NCBI RefSeq assembly: GCF_000298315.2
Contig: NZ_AEYE02000003.1
Location: 1 to 64,000, forward strand
DNA: 64,000 nucleotides
Direction of reading: 5' to 3'
From: Rhizobium grahamii CCGE 502
GTDB taxonomy: Bacteria; Pseudomonadota; Alphaproteobacteria; Rhizobiales; Rhizobiaceae
Part shown: one piece after another, positions 53,467 to 63,156 of the stretch
How the letters are laid out: every line of letters begins with the position of its first letter
Position numbering within the stretch: position 1 is the first letter of the stretch
The notes under the pieces: model-generated
The model's input: the letters and a program-made list of their open reading frames with translations, nothing else
The model's database searches: none
What the model was told of the DNA's origin: nothing
Made by a program: the position numbers and the translations under genes

Positions 53467-55902
53467 ATGAAGTTCACACTTTCTTGGCTGAAAGATCATC
53501 TGGAAACGGATGCGACCCTCGATGAAATCTGCAAGCGCCTGACCGAGATCGGGCTCGAGGTTGAGGATGTCGACGACAGGGCGGCGTTCAAGCCGTTCGT
53601 CATCGCCCGGGTTCTGTCGGCTGAAAAGCATCCGGAGGCCGATCGCCTGAAGGTGCTGTCGGTCGATGCCGGTCCTGATGTGAACGGCGGCAAGCCGCTG
53701 CAGATCGTCTGCGGTGCGCCGAATGCCCGCGCCGGTCTGGTCGGCGCGCTGGCGCGGCCGGGCGACTATGTGCCGGGTATCGACGTAACGCTCGGCGTCG
53801 GCAAGATCCGCGGCGTCGAAAGCCAAGGCATGATGTGCTCCGAAAAGGAGCTGAACATGTCCGACAGCCACGACGGCATCATCGACCTGCCGGCAGATGC
53901 GCCGGTCGGCACCTCCTTCGCCGCCTACGCCCATCTCGACGATCCCATGATCGAGATCAACCTGACGCCGAACCGTCCGGATTGCACCTCGATCTACGGC
54001 ATCGCCCGTGATCTGGCGGCATCAGGCCTCGGCACGCTGAAGACCCGGCCCGCGCCGTCCTTCGCGATCGAAGGCGAGACGCCCGTCAAGGTAACGCTCG
54101 ACCTCGATGACGACAGGCTTTGCCCGGGCTTTGCGCTCCGCCTCGTGCGCGGCGTCAAGAACGGCCCGAGCCCGAAATGGCTGCAGCAGCGCCTGCTGGC
54201 GATCGGCCTGCGCCCCATCAACGCCCTCGTCGACATCACCAACTACATGACCTTCGACCAGGGTCGCCCGATGCACGTCTTCGACGCCGCCAAGGTCAAG
54301 GGTAACCTGACCGTCCGCCGCGCCAGGGATGGCGAAACGGTACTGGCGCTCGATCAGCGCGAGTACAAGCTTGGCCCCAACAATGTCGTGATCGCGGATG
54401 CCGATGGCATCGAGTCGATCGGCGGCATCATGGGCGGCGAGCATTCCGGCTGCGATGAGAACACCACAGACGTCCTCATCGAGAGTGCTCTCTGGGATCC
54501 GATGAACATCGCAAAGTCGGGCCGCGGCCTCGGGATCATCACCGATGCCCGCTACCGCTTCGAGCGCGGCGTCGATCCCGAATACATGGTTCCGGGCATC
54601 GAGCGCACCACCGAACTGGTCCTCGGACTCTGCGGCGGCACTGCGGCCAAGGCCGACGTCGTCGGCTACAAGGGCTATGACCCCAAGATCGTCGATTTCC
54701 CCTTCTCCGAGGTCAAGCGCCTGACGGGCCTTGAGGTCTCGACGGAAGAGAGTGTCGCCATCCTGACCCGCCTCGGCTTCAAGGTTACCGGCTCCGGCGA
54801 ACGCGTCTCGGTTGCCGTCCCATCCTGGCGTCCCGATGTCGATGGCAAGGCCGACCTCGTCGAGGAAGTCATGCGCATCCACGGCGTCGACAACATCAAG
54901 CCGGCGCCGCTGGAAAGCCATGCTGAAGTCAACGGCAAGATCCTGACGACGCTGCAGATTCGCACCCGCACCGCCAAGCGCGCGCTCGCCTCGCGTGGCA
55001 TGCTGGAGGCCGTCACCTGGTCCTTCATCTCCGAGGATCAGGCAAAGCTCTTCGGTGGCGGCTCGCCGGCGCTGAAGCTTGCCAACCCGATCGCTGCCGA
55101 CATGTCCGACATGCGCCCATCGCTGCTGCCGGGCCTGCTGAGCGCTGCCCAGCGCAATGCCGACAAGGGCTATGGCGACGTCGCGATCTTCGAAGTCTCC
55201 GGCACCTATGAGAACGATCGCCCCGAGGGCCAGCGCCGTGTTGCCGGCGGTGTGCGCCGTGGCACCGCCTCGCTTGCGGGCGCCGGTCGCATGTGGCTTA
55301 ACGCTGCCAAGGGCGGCGGCAAGCCGGTCGACGTCTTCGACGCCAAGGCCGATGCGCTCGCCGTGATCGAGGCCTGCGGCCTGCCGATGGGCAACATCCA
55401 GATCGAGCAGGGCGGACCGGATTGGTATCACCCCGGCCGTTCCGGCACCATCAAGATGGGTCCAAAGGTCATTCTCGGCTATTTCGGCGAGTTCCATCCC
55501 TCGACGCTTGAGGCCCTCGACGTATCGGGTGCGCTTTCGGGCTTCGAAGTCTATATCGACGCCATGGCCGAGCCGAAGAAGAAGGCGACCCGCACCAAGC
55601 CGGCGCTGGAGCTTTCGCCCTTCCAGGCCGTTAAGCGCGATTTCGCTTTCGTCGTCGACAAGTCGGTGGAATCAGGCGCGATCATCAAGGCCGCGACGGG
55701 CGCCGACCGCAAGCTGGTTACATCAGTCAACGTCTTCGACATCTTCGAAGGTCCGTCGCTCGGCGAAGGTAAGAAGTCGGTGGCGATTGAAGTGCAGATC
55801 CAGCCGGTCGAGCGCACGCTGACCGACGAGGATTTCGAGGCGCTGACCGAGAAGATCGTTGCCAGCGTGACAAAGTTTACCGGCGGCGTCCTCAGAGCCT
55901 GA
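53467..55902 (+). CDS. pheT: Phenylalanyl-tRNA synthetase beta subunit
   Basis: 811 residues, usual length. Domains in order: a tRNA-binding OB fold ([32 protein letters not shown]), the B3/B4 editing domain ([20 protein letters not shown]), B5 ([20 protein letters not shown]), the catalytic-like core ([21 protein letters not shown]) and a C-terminal ferredoxin-like anticodon-binding domain ([20 protein letters not shown] type, read here as [14 protein letters not shown]). Together with PheS it charges tRNA-Phe and edits Tyr. Follows pheS by 15 bp, GGAGGATAG before ATG. Confidence 0.97.
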   Translation: MKFTLSWLKDHLETDATLDEICKRLTEIGLEVEDVDDRAAFKPFVIARVLSAEKHPEADRLKVLSVDAGPDVNGGKPLQIVCGAPNARAGLVGALARPGDYVPGIDVTLGVGKIRGVESQGMMCSEKELNMSDSHDGIIDLPADAPVGTSFAAYAHLDDPMIEINLTPNRPDCTSIYGIARDLAASGLGTLKTRPAPSFAIEGETPVKVTLDLDDDRLCPGFALRLVRGVKNGPSPKWLQQRLLAIGLRPINALVDITNYMTFDQGRPMHVFDAAKVKGNLTVRRARDGETVLALDQREYKLGPNNVVIADADGIESIGGIMGGEHSGCDENTTDVLIESALWDPMNIAKSGRGLGIITDARYRFERGVDPEYMVPGIERTTELVLGLCGGTAAKADVVGYKGYDPKIVDFPFSEVKRLTGLEVSTEESVAILTRLGFKVTGSGERVSVAVPSWRPDVDGKADLVEEVMRIHGVDNIKPAPLESHAEVNGKILTTLQIRTRTAKRALASRGMLEAVTWSFISEDQAKLFGGGSPALKLANPIAADMSDMRPSLLPGLLSAAQRNADKGYGDVAIFEVSGTYENDRPEGQRRVAGGVRRGTASLAGAGRMWLNAAKGGGKPVDVFDAKADALAVIEACGLPMGNIQIEQGGPDWYHPGRSGTIKMGPKVILGYFGEFHPSTLEALDVSGALSGFEVYIDAMAEPKKKATRTKPALELSPFQAVKRDFAFVVDKSVESGAIIKAATGADRKLVTSVNVFDIFEGPSLGEGKKSVAIEVQIQPVERTLTDEDFEALTEKIVASVTKFTGGVLRA

Positions 55903-55922
55903 GGCGCATCCGATCTCAAGGC

Positions 55923-55951
55923 AAAAGCCGGCGATCGTCTCGCCGGCTTTT
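55923..55951. terminator. Bidirectional terminator between pheT and the NTF2-like gene
   Basis: A perfect 12-bp stem (AAAAGCCGGCGA/TCGCCGGCTTTT) with a 5-base loop; A and T ends allow action on both convergent transcripts. Confidence 0.85.
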
Positions 55952-56311
55952 CTATGTGTGGAGATAGTAGAGCTTGTTGACGATCGTCCATCGACCGTCG
56001 ATCTTCAGCATCGAGAGATAGTCGGTGAAGCGCATGCCGGCGAAATCGTCGCTCACCTTCACGCTCGCCGCATCGCCGACGATGTCCAGCATCTGGATGT
56101 CCATGTGCGGCTGTGTCGTGGGCGGTGCCGAGCCCTCGGCGACGATCGCGGCGATGAACTCTTCCCTGTTCAGCCATTCAACGGCATTTTCGTAGTGCCC
56201 GATGATGGCGCATTGCGGATGAAAAGCCTTCCGCAAAGCAGCTTCGTTGGCGAAGGTCATGCCCTCGACGTAGAGATGGACGACTGCTTCGATTGCCTGC
56301 TGGTCCGACAT
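55952..56311 (-). CDS. NTF2-like (lumazine-binding type) protein
   Basis: 119 residues with the cone-shaped NTF2 pattern: SDQQAIEAVVHLYVEGMTFA as the first helices, LRKAFHPQCAIIGHYEN, then strands with MLDIVGDAASVKVSDDFAGM and the closing SMLKIDGRWTIVNKLYYLH. It best fits the putative lumazine-binding/SnoaL-like group, often of unknown function and sometimes a polyketide- or steroid-binding pocket. Cytoplasmic, no partner gene next to it. ATG 56311 follows GGTGAG. Confidence 0.8.
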   Translation of the reverse strand: MSDQQAIEAVVHLYVEGMTFANEAALRKAFHPQCAIIGHYENAVEWLNREEFIAAIVAEGSAPPTTQPHMDIQMLDIVGDAASVKVSDDFAGMRFTDYLSMLKIDGRWTIVNKLYYLHT

Positions 56312-56514
56312 GTCTCACCTCGCCAGAAAGATGCCCAATAGCATAGTGCAGCGAATGGGTGCGGCAAGGTCGCCAGATGCAGCAGCACCTTAACCTTTTG
56401 GCTGGGTCGCAAGCTCCGCCGGCCAGCCGGGAATGCTCGCCGGCGATCTCCCCGGTTGTCGATCGCGCCGGGAAGGAACCTGTGCAGCTATTGTTGCTCC
56501 CGCGGGACCGACAA

Positions 56515-57009
56515 TCAGGCCGCGGCCTTTTGGTTGGCGGCTGTCATCGCCAGCTGTGACAGGGTCTTGTCCGTCGCGGCCTCTTCCTTGAGCGTCGCGT
56601 CGAGCAGGGCGACGACGTCCTTCTTGCCGAGCGTCTGTGCCCAGGTCTTCAGGGTGCCGTAGCGGGCGATCTCGTAGTGTTCGACCGCCTGCGCTGCGGA
56701 GATGAGACCAGCATCGATTGCCGGCGAGCCCTTGAATTCGTCGATGATCTCTTCGCCCTCGGCAATAATGCCCTGGATCGCTTCGCAGGTCTTCCTCTGG
56801 GCGCGCTTCCCGACGATTTCAAAGACCTGCTGCAGGCGTTCCACATGGCCTTCCGTCTGCTCGCGATGCTTTTCGAAGCCGGCTTTCAGCTCTTGCGATT
56901 GGGCCGCCCGCGCCATTTTCGGCAGGGCGCGAAGAATCTGCCGTTCGGCAAAATAGATGTCCTTGAGCGTATCGTAGAATAGATCGTCGAGGGTCTTTTC
57001 CTTGGCCAT
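56515..57009 (-). CDS. Ferritin-like YciE/DUF892 protein
   Basis: 164 residues forming a four-helix bundle: LDDLFYDTLKDIYFAERQIL, AGFEKHREQTEGHVERLQQV, CEAIQGIIAEGEEIIDEFKG and AVEHYEIARYGTLKTWAQTL. The Glu/His pairs (YFAERQ, HREQTEGH, AEGEEI, VEHYEIA) match the di-iron-like sites of YciE/YciF proteins induced in stress. ATG 57009 has GGGAAGAG seven bases upstream; the longer open frame upstream lacks a site. The physiological role is unclear. Confidence 0.88.
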   Translation of the reverse strand: MAKEKTLDDLFYDTLKDIYFAERQILRALPKMARAAQSQELKAGFEKHREQTEGHVERLQQVFEIVGKRAQRKTCEAIQGIIAEGEEIIDEFKGSPAIDAGLISAAQAVEHYEIARYGTLKTWAQTLGKKDVVALLDATLKEEAATDKTLSQLAMTAANQKAAA

Positions 57010-57153
57010 TGTCTCTTCCCTTGCTGTGTGGAGTACCGCGAAGCGCGGACGGGAGAAGAAAGTTGAGACGACGCTAATTGTTCCGGCCGTTTTTCGGGTT
57101 GCGCCGATCGTCAGGGGCGGCAGACTGCGGCGGTCAAACAACAGGAGCTTTTC

Positions 57154-57771
57154 GTGAAGAAACCTGGATCCATGAAGGGCCTGGAAGATCTCGGGCGTGC
57201 GCGGCTTTCGAAGAATTTCTTCCTCCGCGATTTCCTGCACTCCGAGATCGCCGATTTCTACCGCATTCCGAACATCCCGGAGAATCCCGATCTGGCGATC
57301 GAGGCGGGAAAACGGCTTTGCGAGGAACTGCTGGAGCCGCTGCAGGCGACCTTCGGCCGGCTGCACATCCGCTCCGGCTATCGCTCGCCCGAGGTCAACC
57401 AGTTCGGCAACCGCAACAATCTCAACTGCTCGTCAAATGCCGCGACCGCCGCCGATCACATCTGGGATCTTCGCGATTTCGATGGCTGCATGGGAGCGAC
57501 AGCCTGCGTCGTCGTTCCGTGGATGATCGACAACTACCACAACGAGGAGGATTGGCAGCGGCTTGCCTGGTGGATCCACGACCATCTGCCCTATGCCGCA
57601 CTCTGCTTCTTCCCGAAACTCTGGGCCTTCAACATTCAATGGCATGAGCGACCCCGCCGGATCATCCAGAGCTATGTCCGGCCGCGCGGCATCCTCACAA
57701 AGCCGGGAATGGAAAACTGGGAGGGCAGCCACGCCGGGTTCTATGAAGGCTTCCCGCCGCTCAGAAGTTGA
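57154..57771 (+). CDS. Peptidase M15-like protein, probably without the usual metal site
   Basis: 205 residues. The segment LSKNFFLRDFLHSEIADFYR, then AGKRLCEELLEPLQATFGRL and HIRSGYRSPEVNQFGNRNN follows the start of M15 D-Ala-D-Ala carboxypeptidases (FxxxE...SGYRS). The usual SxHxxGxAxD is replaced by AADHIWDLRDFDGCMGATACVVV, in which the His remains but the Asp after Gly-x-Ala is Cys, with an eleven-residue insert. It may therefore bind rather than cut its ligand. The C-terminus is Trp/Tyr-rich (WHERPRRIIQSYVRPRG). Start GTG 57154 after CAGGAG. No signal peptide. Confidence 0.65.
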   Translation: MKKPGSMKGLEDLGRARLSKNFFLRDFLHSEIADFYRIPNIPENPDLAIEAGKRLCEELLEPLQATFGRLHIRSGYRSPEVNQFGNRNNLNCSSNAATAADHIWDLRDFDGCMGATACVVVPWMIDNYHNEEDWQRLAWWIHDHLPYAALCFFPKLWAFNIQWHERPRRIIQSYVRPRGILTKPGMENWEGSHAGFYEGFPPLRS

Positions 57772-57991
57772 CGACGTCGCCATAGATGGTCACGATCAAG
57801 CTCGCTGACTTCAGGGGCATTCATCGAGAATTCCTGATCAACTCGTTTGTCTGAGCATCTGCCGGATTGGTTGCTTCCGTCACCGATTCCTCCTTGGATG
57901 GTGGCAGTGCGACCTATCATATTGTCGGGACCGCTGTACCCCACTGCTGGAGAGGCGATAAAGCGGCCCCGTCAAGCATCATCTGCCGTTT

Positions 57992-59398
57992 TCAGGGCTC
58001 GCGGATTGCGGTGTCGAGTCCTCTTAAGATGGGATAGAGGAAGTAGGAGATGACGGTACGATGCCCCACCATGATCTCGGCTGAAACGGTCATACCGGGC
58101 AGCAGACGCACGGGCTCGTCCGAGCCTTTTAGCCTCGGGTCAGCGAGGGGTATGAGTGCCTTGAAATAAGGGGCCGCCGTCTGGGTTGCGGCCTCCTGCT
58201 GCGATGGGGTGAAGGCGTCGCGGCTCACCGTTCTGACCGTCCCGGATGCAGTGCCGAACTTTTGGAACGGATAGGCGTCAAACTTGATGCGCGCTTCCTT
58301 ACCATTGGTAATGCGGCCGATGTCGCGGGTATTGACCGAAACCTCGGCTTCCAGCGGTACATTGAGCGGAACCAGCGTCACAATGGGCTCGGCTTCGCGC
58401 ACCACGGAGCCAACAGAGCGTGCGGCAAGATCGAGCACGACTGCATCCGCAGGTGCCGTCAGTGCCACCATGTCACGCCGAAGCTCCATCTTCTTCAGTT
58501 CCTGAGCGGCGGTGTCGCGCTGGCTGCGCAGATCGACCAGTTGCTCCATGGCGGCGCGTCGAAAGTCTTCGATGAACGCTTGTCGATCCGCCTTTAGCTT
58601 GGCGAAGGTATGCTCGGCCTCATCGGCCCGGCCCTGGACGGCACTAAGACTGGTCTCGACATCAAGGCGAGCGTCGCGCGATCCAAGCAGTGTTATCAAG
58701 GATCCGCTTTCGCGATTGTAAAGCCGTTCGCGGGCACCCTCGATCTGTGACAACGTATCACGTCGATTGGCAAGGACCGCCTCCTGGTTTCGGCTCGAAG
58801 TGATCGTCGCGGCCTGGGCCGCAATCTGCTGATCGTAGTTCTGCAGCTGCGCCATGTAATAGGCACGGCGCTGCCCGAACAATTGCATCTGAAGCAGTTC
58901 GTCGCGGGATCCGCCGGCCGTCTGGGTGTAGTCCGCACCGGCAAGCTCGGCCTCCAGGCGTTTCACCTGGGCGTCGAGAGCCCCGAACTTTGCCCGTTGC
59001 TGATCGACGTCAGATTGGCTGAATGTCGCATCGAGCGTCGCGAGCACCTGACCCTTCTGCACGATCTCGCCAGCCGTGACATTGATCGTTCGGATGATTG
59101 ACGTTTCGAGAGGCTGCACGACGATGGTCGGCTGCGTCGTGATCAGTTTGCCAGGTGCAACGACGACCTCATCGATCGACGAAACGGACGCCCAGACGAT
59201 TGCCGCGGCAATCAGCGCGGTGATGCCGTATAGCGTCATGCGAGCGACTCTTGGCGGCGCGCGTTCCTCCAGCTCCACTGCATCGGATTGGAACTCTGCG
59301 ATCGCGGCTGGCAGCGAGCGCCTGAGCGCCGGTTGAGTGACCGGGGCGGGTGCTGGAACAGGAAGGTTCTCTCTTGGTTTTTCAGCGCGCGCGTTCAT
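57992..59398 (-). CDS. Type I secretion periplasmic adaptor (HlyD family)
   Basis: 468 residues. A Pro-rich cytoplasmic tail (1-55), one membrane helix (about 65-85), then the barrel-sandwich half VVVAPGKLITTQPTIVVQPL with SIIRTINVTAGEIVQKGQVL, a long coiled-coil hairpin (residues 120-330, LEAELAGADY to TAAQELKKMELRRDM), and the second half ALTAPADAVVLDLAARSVGS, then VKAYPFQKFGTASGTV-type sequence (FDAYPFQKFGTASGTVRTVS). It should link the ABC transporter to a TolC-like outer channel, which is not in the window. ATG 59398 overlaps the transporter stop (ATGA), so the two are coupled. Confidence 0.92.
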   Translation of the reverse strand: MNARAEKPRENLPVPAPAPVTQPALRRSLPAAIAEFQSDAVELEERAPPRVARMTLYGITALIAAAIVWASVSSIDEVVVAPGKLITTQPTIVVQPLETSIIRTINVTAGEIVQKGQVLATLDATFSQSDVDQQRAKFGALDAQVKRLEAELAGADYTQTAGGSRDELLQMQLFGQRRAYYMAQLQNYDQQIAAQAATITSSRNQEAVLANRRDTLSQIEGARERLYNRESGSLITLLGSRDARLDVETSLSAVQGRADEAEHTFAKLKADRQAFIEDFRRAAMEQLVDLRSQRDTAAQELKKMELRRDMVALTAPADAVVLDLAARSVGSVVREAEPIVTLVPLNVPLEAEVSVNTRDIGRITNGKEARIKFDAYPFQKFGTASGTVRTVSRDAFTPSQQEAATQTAAPYFKALIPLADPRLKGSDEPVRLLPGMTVSAEIMVGHRTVISYFLYPILRGLDTAIREP

Positions 59399-61539
59399 GC
59401 TACCTGCCTCATCTGCTGGGACCACAGGTGACGGTATGTCATGCAGCGTGTGACCAGTTGATCATGCCTGCCGATATCGGCGATCTTGCCGCGTTCGACG
59501 ACGAGAATGGCGTCCGCGTCGACAAGCGTGGAGAGGCGGTGTGAGACGATAACCACCGTTCGTCCGGCCGCGATCTGGCTGAGGTTTTGGCGAATGATCG
59601 TTTCGCTGTCTGGATCGAGCGCGCTGGTGGCCTCGTCCACGATCAGTAGTTTCGGATCGGTGATGAGTGCCCGGGCAATTGCCAGACGCTGCTTCTGACC
59701 GCCCGACAGGTTCGAGGCGTTTTCCTCAAGCATCGTGTCGAAACCACGCGGAAGTCGTTCGATGAACTCCTCGGCGCCCGCAATGCGCGCCACCTCCATG
59801 ATTTCCTCGATACTTGCGTCGGGCTTTGCCGCCGCGATGTTTTCGCGAACGGTGCCGCGGAAAAGGAAGTTGTCCTGCAGCACGACACCGGTGCTCGTTC
59901 TGAGATGCACAAGGTCGATCTCGCGGCTGTCATAGCCGTCCATGCGCACAATGCCCTGCTGGTTCTGATAGAGACCTTGGATCAGTCGCGTGATCGTCGT
60001 CTTGCCGGAACCGCTCTTGCCAACGACGCCAAAGACGGAGCCGGCGGGAATGCTGAAGGAGACGTCGTCGAGTGCCGGCGGCCCATCCGGCCCGTAGCGG
60101 AACGTCACCTTGTCGAACTCGATGTTGCCTCGAAGGTGCGGGCGAATGCCGCGACCGCGGCCAGCCTGTTCCGGGCGCTGGTTCATGATCTCGCCGAGCA
60201 TCCGGACCGAAAGCGCAACCTCCTGGTACTCGTGCACCATCGTCACGATCTGGACAAGCGGGCCAGACACGCGGCCGGCGAGCATGTTGAATGCGACCAA
60301 TGCGCCGATGGTCATCGCGCCGCTGAAGACATCGAGGGCGCCGAGCCCGATGATCGCAACGCTCATCAGCTTTTCGAGGAGACCGGTCATCGATTGTGCG
60401 GCTGTGGAGATTTTCTCGACACGAAACCGCACCGAGATCGACTGCGCCGAATAGTCGTCCCAGGCGCGGCGCTGGCGTGGTTCAAGCGCCAGCGACTTGA
60501 CCGTGCGCATGCCGTGGACGGTTTCTACGAGCAAAGCCTGGCGGTCGCCTTCGGCCTTGTAAAGCGCCTGGAGTCGACGCTGGAAGGGGCCGACAAGAAG
60601 CATGACGACAAGGCCGACAAGCGCGGCAAAGCCAATGACGACGAGGGTTAGCTTGACGCTGTAAAGAAGCAGGATCGGAATGAAGACGAGCAATGATACC
60701 CCGTCGAGAAGCGTCAAAAACAGGCGGCCGGTCAGAAACTCGCGGATCCTGCCTGTTTGCTGCATGTGCTTCACGAGGACGCCCGCCGAAGCCTGCTCGA
60801 ACAAGGCGATCGGAAGATTGAGCAGATGCCCGAACGTGCGTGTCGCGATACGGATATCGATCCGGTTCGTGGCATAGAGCAACAGGTAGCGACGCAGGAA
60901 GCTGAAGGCAGCATCGAAGACAAGTGCGATGCCGACGCCAATGGTCAGGACCGTGAGCGTTGCGTAGCTTTGGTGGACCAGCACCTTGTCGATGACAAGC
61001 TGGAAGAAGATCGGCGTCATCAGGCCAAGGCCGTAGAGGACGATGGCGGCAAGGGCAACATCGCGGAAGAAGCTGCGCTGCTTGATGATCTCGGGAATGA
61101 ACCAACGGAAGCCGAAGGGCTGGTCGGCATCATTGATACCGAAGTTTCGCTTCAGCATCACGACAGATCCCCGCCAGGATCTGGTGAACTGCTCCTCGTT
61201 AAGGAGAATGAAGTCAGGGCGCTCGGCGAGCGGGTCGAGAACCCTGATTTTTGCCTCTTCTTCACCCATTGCGGGGCCGGCAATGACGACCCAGTTGCCG
61301 TTGTCGAGTTCCGCCAGGACCGGGAAGGCCTCGCCCAACTGGACGAGCGACGTCCAGGAAAGGCTGATCTGCCGTGCGCGCAATCCGGCATCCTTCGCCA
61401 TGCGCAGCAACTGCCGGATTTCGACCGGCCGCTCGTCGACTGCGTAGTCGTGCTGAAGGCGTTCGGGCGATAGATCGACACCGTGATGGCGTGCGACGAG
61501 AGCAAGGCAGTGTAGATTGGTGTGCAAAAACGTACTCAT
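59395..61539 (-). CDS. Type I secretion ABC transporter with C39-like domain (HlyB family)
   Basis: 714 residues. Residues 1-130 are a C39-like domain: HCLALVARHHGVDLSPERLQ aligns with the peptidase fold, but the position of the catalytic Cys is Thr/Asn, so it should bind cargo without cleaving it, as in RTX exporters. Residues 150-440 carry six helices. The ATPase has Walker A VVGKSGSGKTTITRLIQGLY, VVLQDNFLFRGTVRENIAAA, signature NLSGGQKQRLAIARAL, Walker B LLIVDEATSALDPDSE and IVSHRLSTL. ATG 61539; the 102-residue gene ends 38 bp before it on the same strand. Confidence 0.93.
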   Translation of the reverse strand: MSTFLHTNLHCLALVARHHGVDLSPERLQHDYAVDERPVEIRQLLRMAKDAGLRARQISLSWTSLVQLGEAFPVLAELDNGNWVVIAGPAMGEEEAKIRVLDPLAERPDFILLNEEQFTRSWRGSVVMLKRNFGINDADQPFGFRWFIPEIIKQRSFFRDVALAAIVLYGLGLMTPIFFQLVIDKVLVHQSYATLTVLTIGVGIALVFDAAFSFLRRYLLLYATNRIDIRIATRTFGHLLNLPIALFEQASAGVLVKHMQQTGRIREFLTGRLFLTLLDGVSLLVFIPILLLYSVKLTLVVIGFAALVGLVVMLLVGPFQRRLQALYKAEGDRQALLVETVHGMRTVKSLALEPRQRRAWDDYSAQSISVRFRVEKISTAAQSMTGLLEKLMSVAIIGLGALDVFSGAMTIGALVAFNMLAGRVSGPLVQIVTMVHEYQEVALSVRMLGEIMNQRPEQAGRGRGIRPHLRGNIEFDKVTFRYGPDGPPALDDVSFSIPAGSVFGVVGKSGSGKTTITRLIQGLYQNQQGIVRMDGYDSREIDLVHLRTSTGVVLQDNFLFRGTVRENIAAAKPDASIEEIMEVARIAGAEEFIERLPRGFDTMLEENASNLSGGQKQRLAIARALITDPKLLIVDEATSALDPDSETIIRQNLSQIAAGRTVVIVSHRLSTLVDADAILVVERGKIADIGRHDQLVTRCMTYRHLWSQQMRQVA

Positions 61540-61577
61540 GGCCCACCCGGGTGTCTGCGTTGAAGAAGAGGCGTTGA

Positions 61578-61886
61578 TCAGTTGAAGTTCGGCGAGGCGT
61601 TTGCCGATGCACCAGACGGCTGAATGATTTCAGCCTTGGGGGCCGATGGCATGTCGTTGATGCGGCGCACCGCACCCGCCTCGACCAATCCGCCAAGCGC
61701 CTTCTGCATCAGGTCAACGGCGTTCGCGAACGCGTCGACCGGCAAGATAATGCGTTGGCGGAAGACCGGCTTCGGGTTGTTGCTCGCATCGCGCTCGGTG
61801 GCCGACAGCGACATCAGATCGATGCGCACGATGGTGCCGGTAACGGTGATTTCGCCAATTCCATCTGCATAGAGTTCATTGCTCAT
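61578..61886 (-). CDS. Unknown 102-residue protein in the type I secretion operon
   Basis: 102 residues, no signal peptide. The core EITVTGTIVRIDLMSLSATE, PKPVFRQRIILPVDAFANAV, DLMQKALGGLVEAGAVRR reads as strands followed by a helix, loosely recalling DUF3467-type small proteins; this is weak. The C-terminal 25 residues are Pro/Ala/Ser-rich (PSAPKAEIIQPSGASANASP). GAGGAG six bases before ATG 61886 makes the start certain. It lies between the COG0523 GTPase and the secretion ATPase on one transcript, so it could be a secretion chaperone or regulator; function not recognised. Confidence 0.75.
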   Translation of the reverse strand: MSNELYADGIGEITVTGTIVRIDLMSLSATERDASNNPKPVFRQRIILPVDAFANAVDLMQKALGGLVEAGAVRRINDMPSAPKAEIIQPSGASANASPNFN

Positions 61887-61912
61887 TGTCGTCTCCTCGT
61901 TTCGATAAGTGA

Positions 61913-63136
61913 TCATGGATGGTGATGTTGTGCGTGTTGCCAGGCCGGGAACGGGTCCGTGAGATACCGGCCGAGATCGGGGTCGAAGCTTGCTTCCTCT
62001 CCGATCAGGCAATCGTCGAGCGCGGCACTGAGTGCCTGCTTATCGAAGCCCGCTCCGATGAACACGAGTTCCTGGCGGCGATCGCCCCATACGGCGTCCC
62101 AATAGCGGTCGAGCAATTGGCGGAACTGCGGATAGCGTGGCCAATGCGCCTTTGACACGCTTGCCCACCAGAAGCCCTTGGTGTCCATGCGTCGCTGTGT
62201 ACCGGCAATCGACAGGAGTCCGATCTCGTTCGGCCGCGTCGCCAACCAGAAGTGTCCCTTGGCGCGAATGAGGCCCGGCCACTGCTGCGCGAGAAAGCGG
62301 TCGAGCGCGGTGGGGTCGAAAGGACGGCGTGCGCGATAGACGAAGCTTGAGATTCCGTACTCTTCGGTTTCCGGAACGTGGTCGCCCCAGCCATAGAGCT
62401 CCTTGTGCCAGTACGGGTGACGGGCAGACTTGGCCTCGCTGAAAAGGCCGGTGTCCAGAATGGTGGAAAGTGGGAGATGGCCGAAGTCCGTTTCGATAAC
62501 GCGAGCATCGGGATTGAGCGCTGCAACGATCTGGCGCACCATCGCACGGGTCTCGGAATTGACCTCGGAAAGCTTGTTGATCACCACGACATCGGCAAAT
62601 TCGATTTGCTCTACGAGCAGGTCTACAAGCGTTCGCGCGTCATCAGTGTCGCGAGTTTCGCCGCGATCGCTCAGGAAATCGGCGCTCGAGTAATCCGCCA
62701 GAAGGTTTGCCGCATCGACGACCGAAACCATCGTATCGAGCCGCGCAACGTCGCAAAGTGCGTTGCCGTTTTCGTCACGGAAGGAGAATGTAGCGGCGAT
62801 CGGCAGAGGTTCGGCGATGCCGGTGCCCTCGATCAGCAGATAGTCGAAGCGATCATTGGCAGCAAGCCGACGCACTTCGCTCAAAAGATCGTCACGCAGC
62901 GTGCAACAGATGCAGCCGTTGGTGAGTTCCACCAGGGTTTCATTGGTGCGCGACAGGTTGGCGCCGCCATCACGAACGAGCTCGGCATCAATATTGATCT
63001 CGCTCATGTCGTTGACGATGACGGCAACCCGGCGTCCTTCCCGGTTACGCAATACATGGTTGAGGATGGTTGTCTTTCCCGCGCCGAGGAAACCCGCCAA
63101 AACCGTTACTGGGAGGCGCTTGTCGCCACCTGTCAT
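61913..63136 (-). CDS. COG0523 (CobW/ZigA-type) metal-chaperone GTPase
   Basis: 407 residues. G-domain motifs: [18 protein letters not shown] (P-loop), [13 protein letters not shown] (switch I), the metal-binding [12 protein letters not shown] (Cys-x-Cys-Cys), [12 protein letters not shown] (Walker B region) and VVINKLSEV (NKxD-like, here NKLS). The C-terminal CobW_C domain is at about 260-390, and the last residues QHAQHHHP form an extra His-rich metal site. Most relatives handle zinc, some cobalt or other metals. It is 20 bp after the gene of the repetitive exported protein and shares its strand with the secretion genes, an unusual partnership. ATG 63136 is preceded by GGGGGAGTATCA. Confidence 0.92.
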   Translation of the reverse strand: MTGGDKRLPVTVLAGFLGAGKTTILNHVLRNREGRRVAVIVNDMSEINIDAELVRDGGANLSRTNETLVELTNGCICCTLRDDLLSEVRRLAANDRFDYLLIEGTGIAEPLPIAATFSFRDENGNALCDVARLDTMVSVVDAANLLADYSSADFLSDRGETRDTDDARTLVDLLVEQIEFADVVVINKLSEVNSETRAMVRQIVAALNPDARVIETDFGHLPLSTILDTGLFSEAKSARHPYWHKELYGWGDHVPETEEYGISSFVYRARRPFDPTALDRFLAQQWPGLIRAKGHFWLATRPNEIGLLSIAGTQRRMDTKGFWWASVSKAHWPRYPQFRQLLDRYWDAVWGDRRQELVFIGAGFDKQALSAALDDCLIGEEASFDPDLGRYLTDPFPAWQHAQHHHP

Positions 63137-63156
63137 TGATACTCCCCCACTCGCTG

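Noticed and set aside
52291-55497. Open frames of 547 and 491 codons antisense to pheS and pheT
   Set aside because: Both overlap complete synthetase genes and show only shadow composition.
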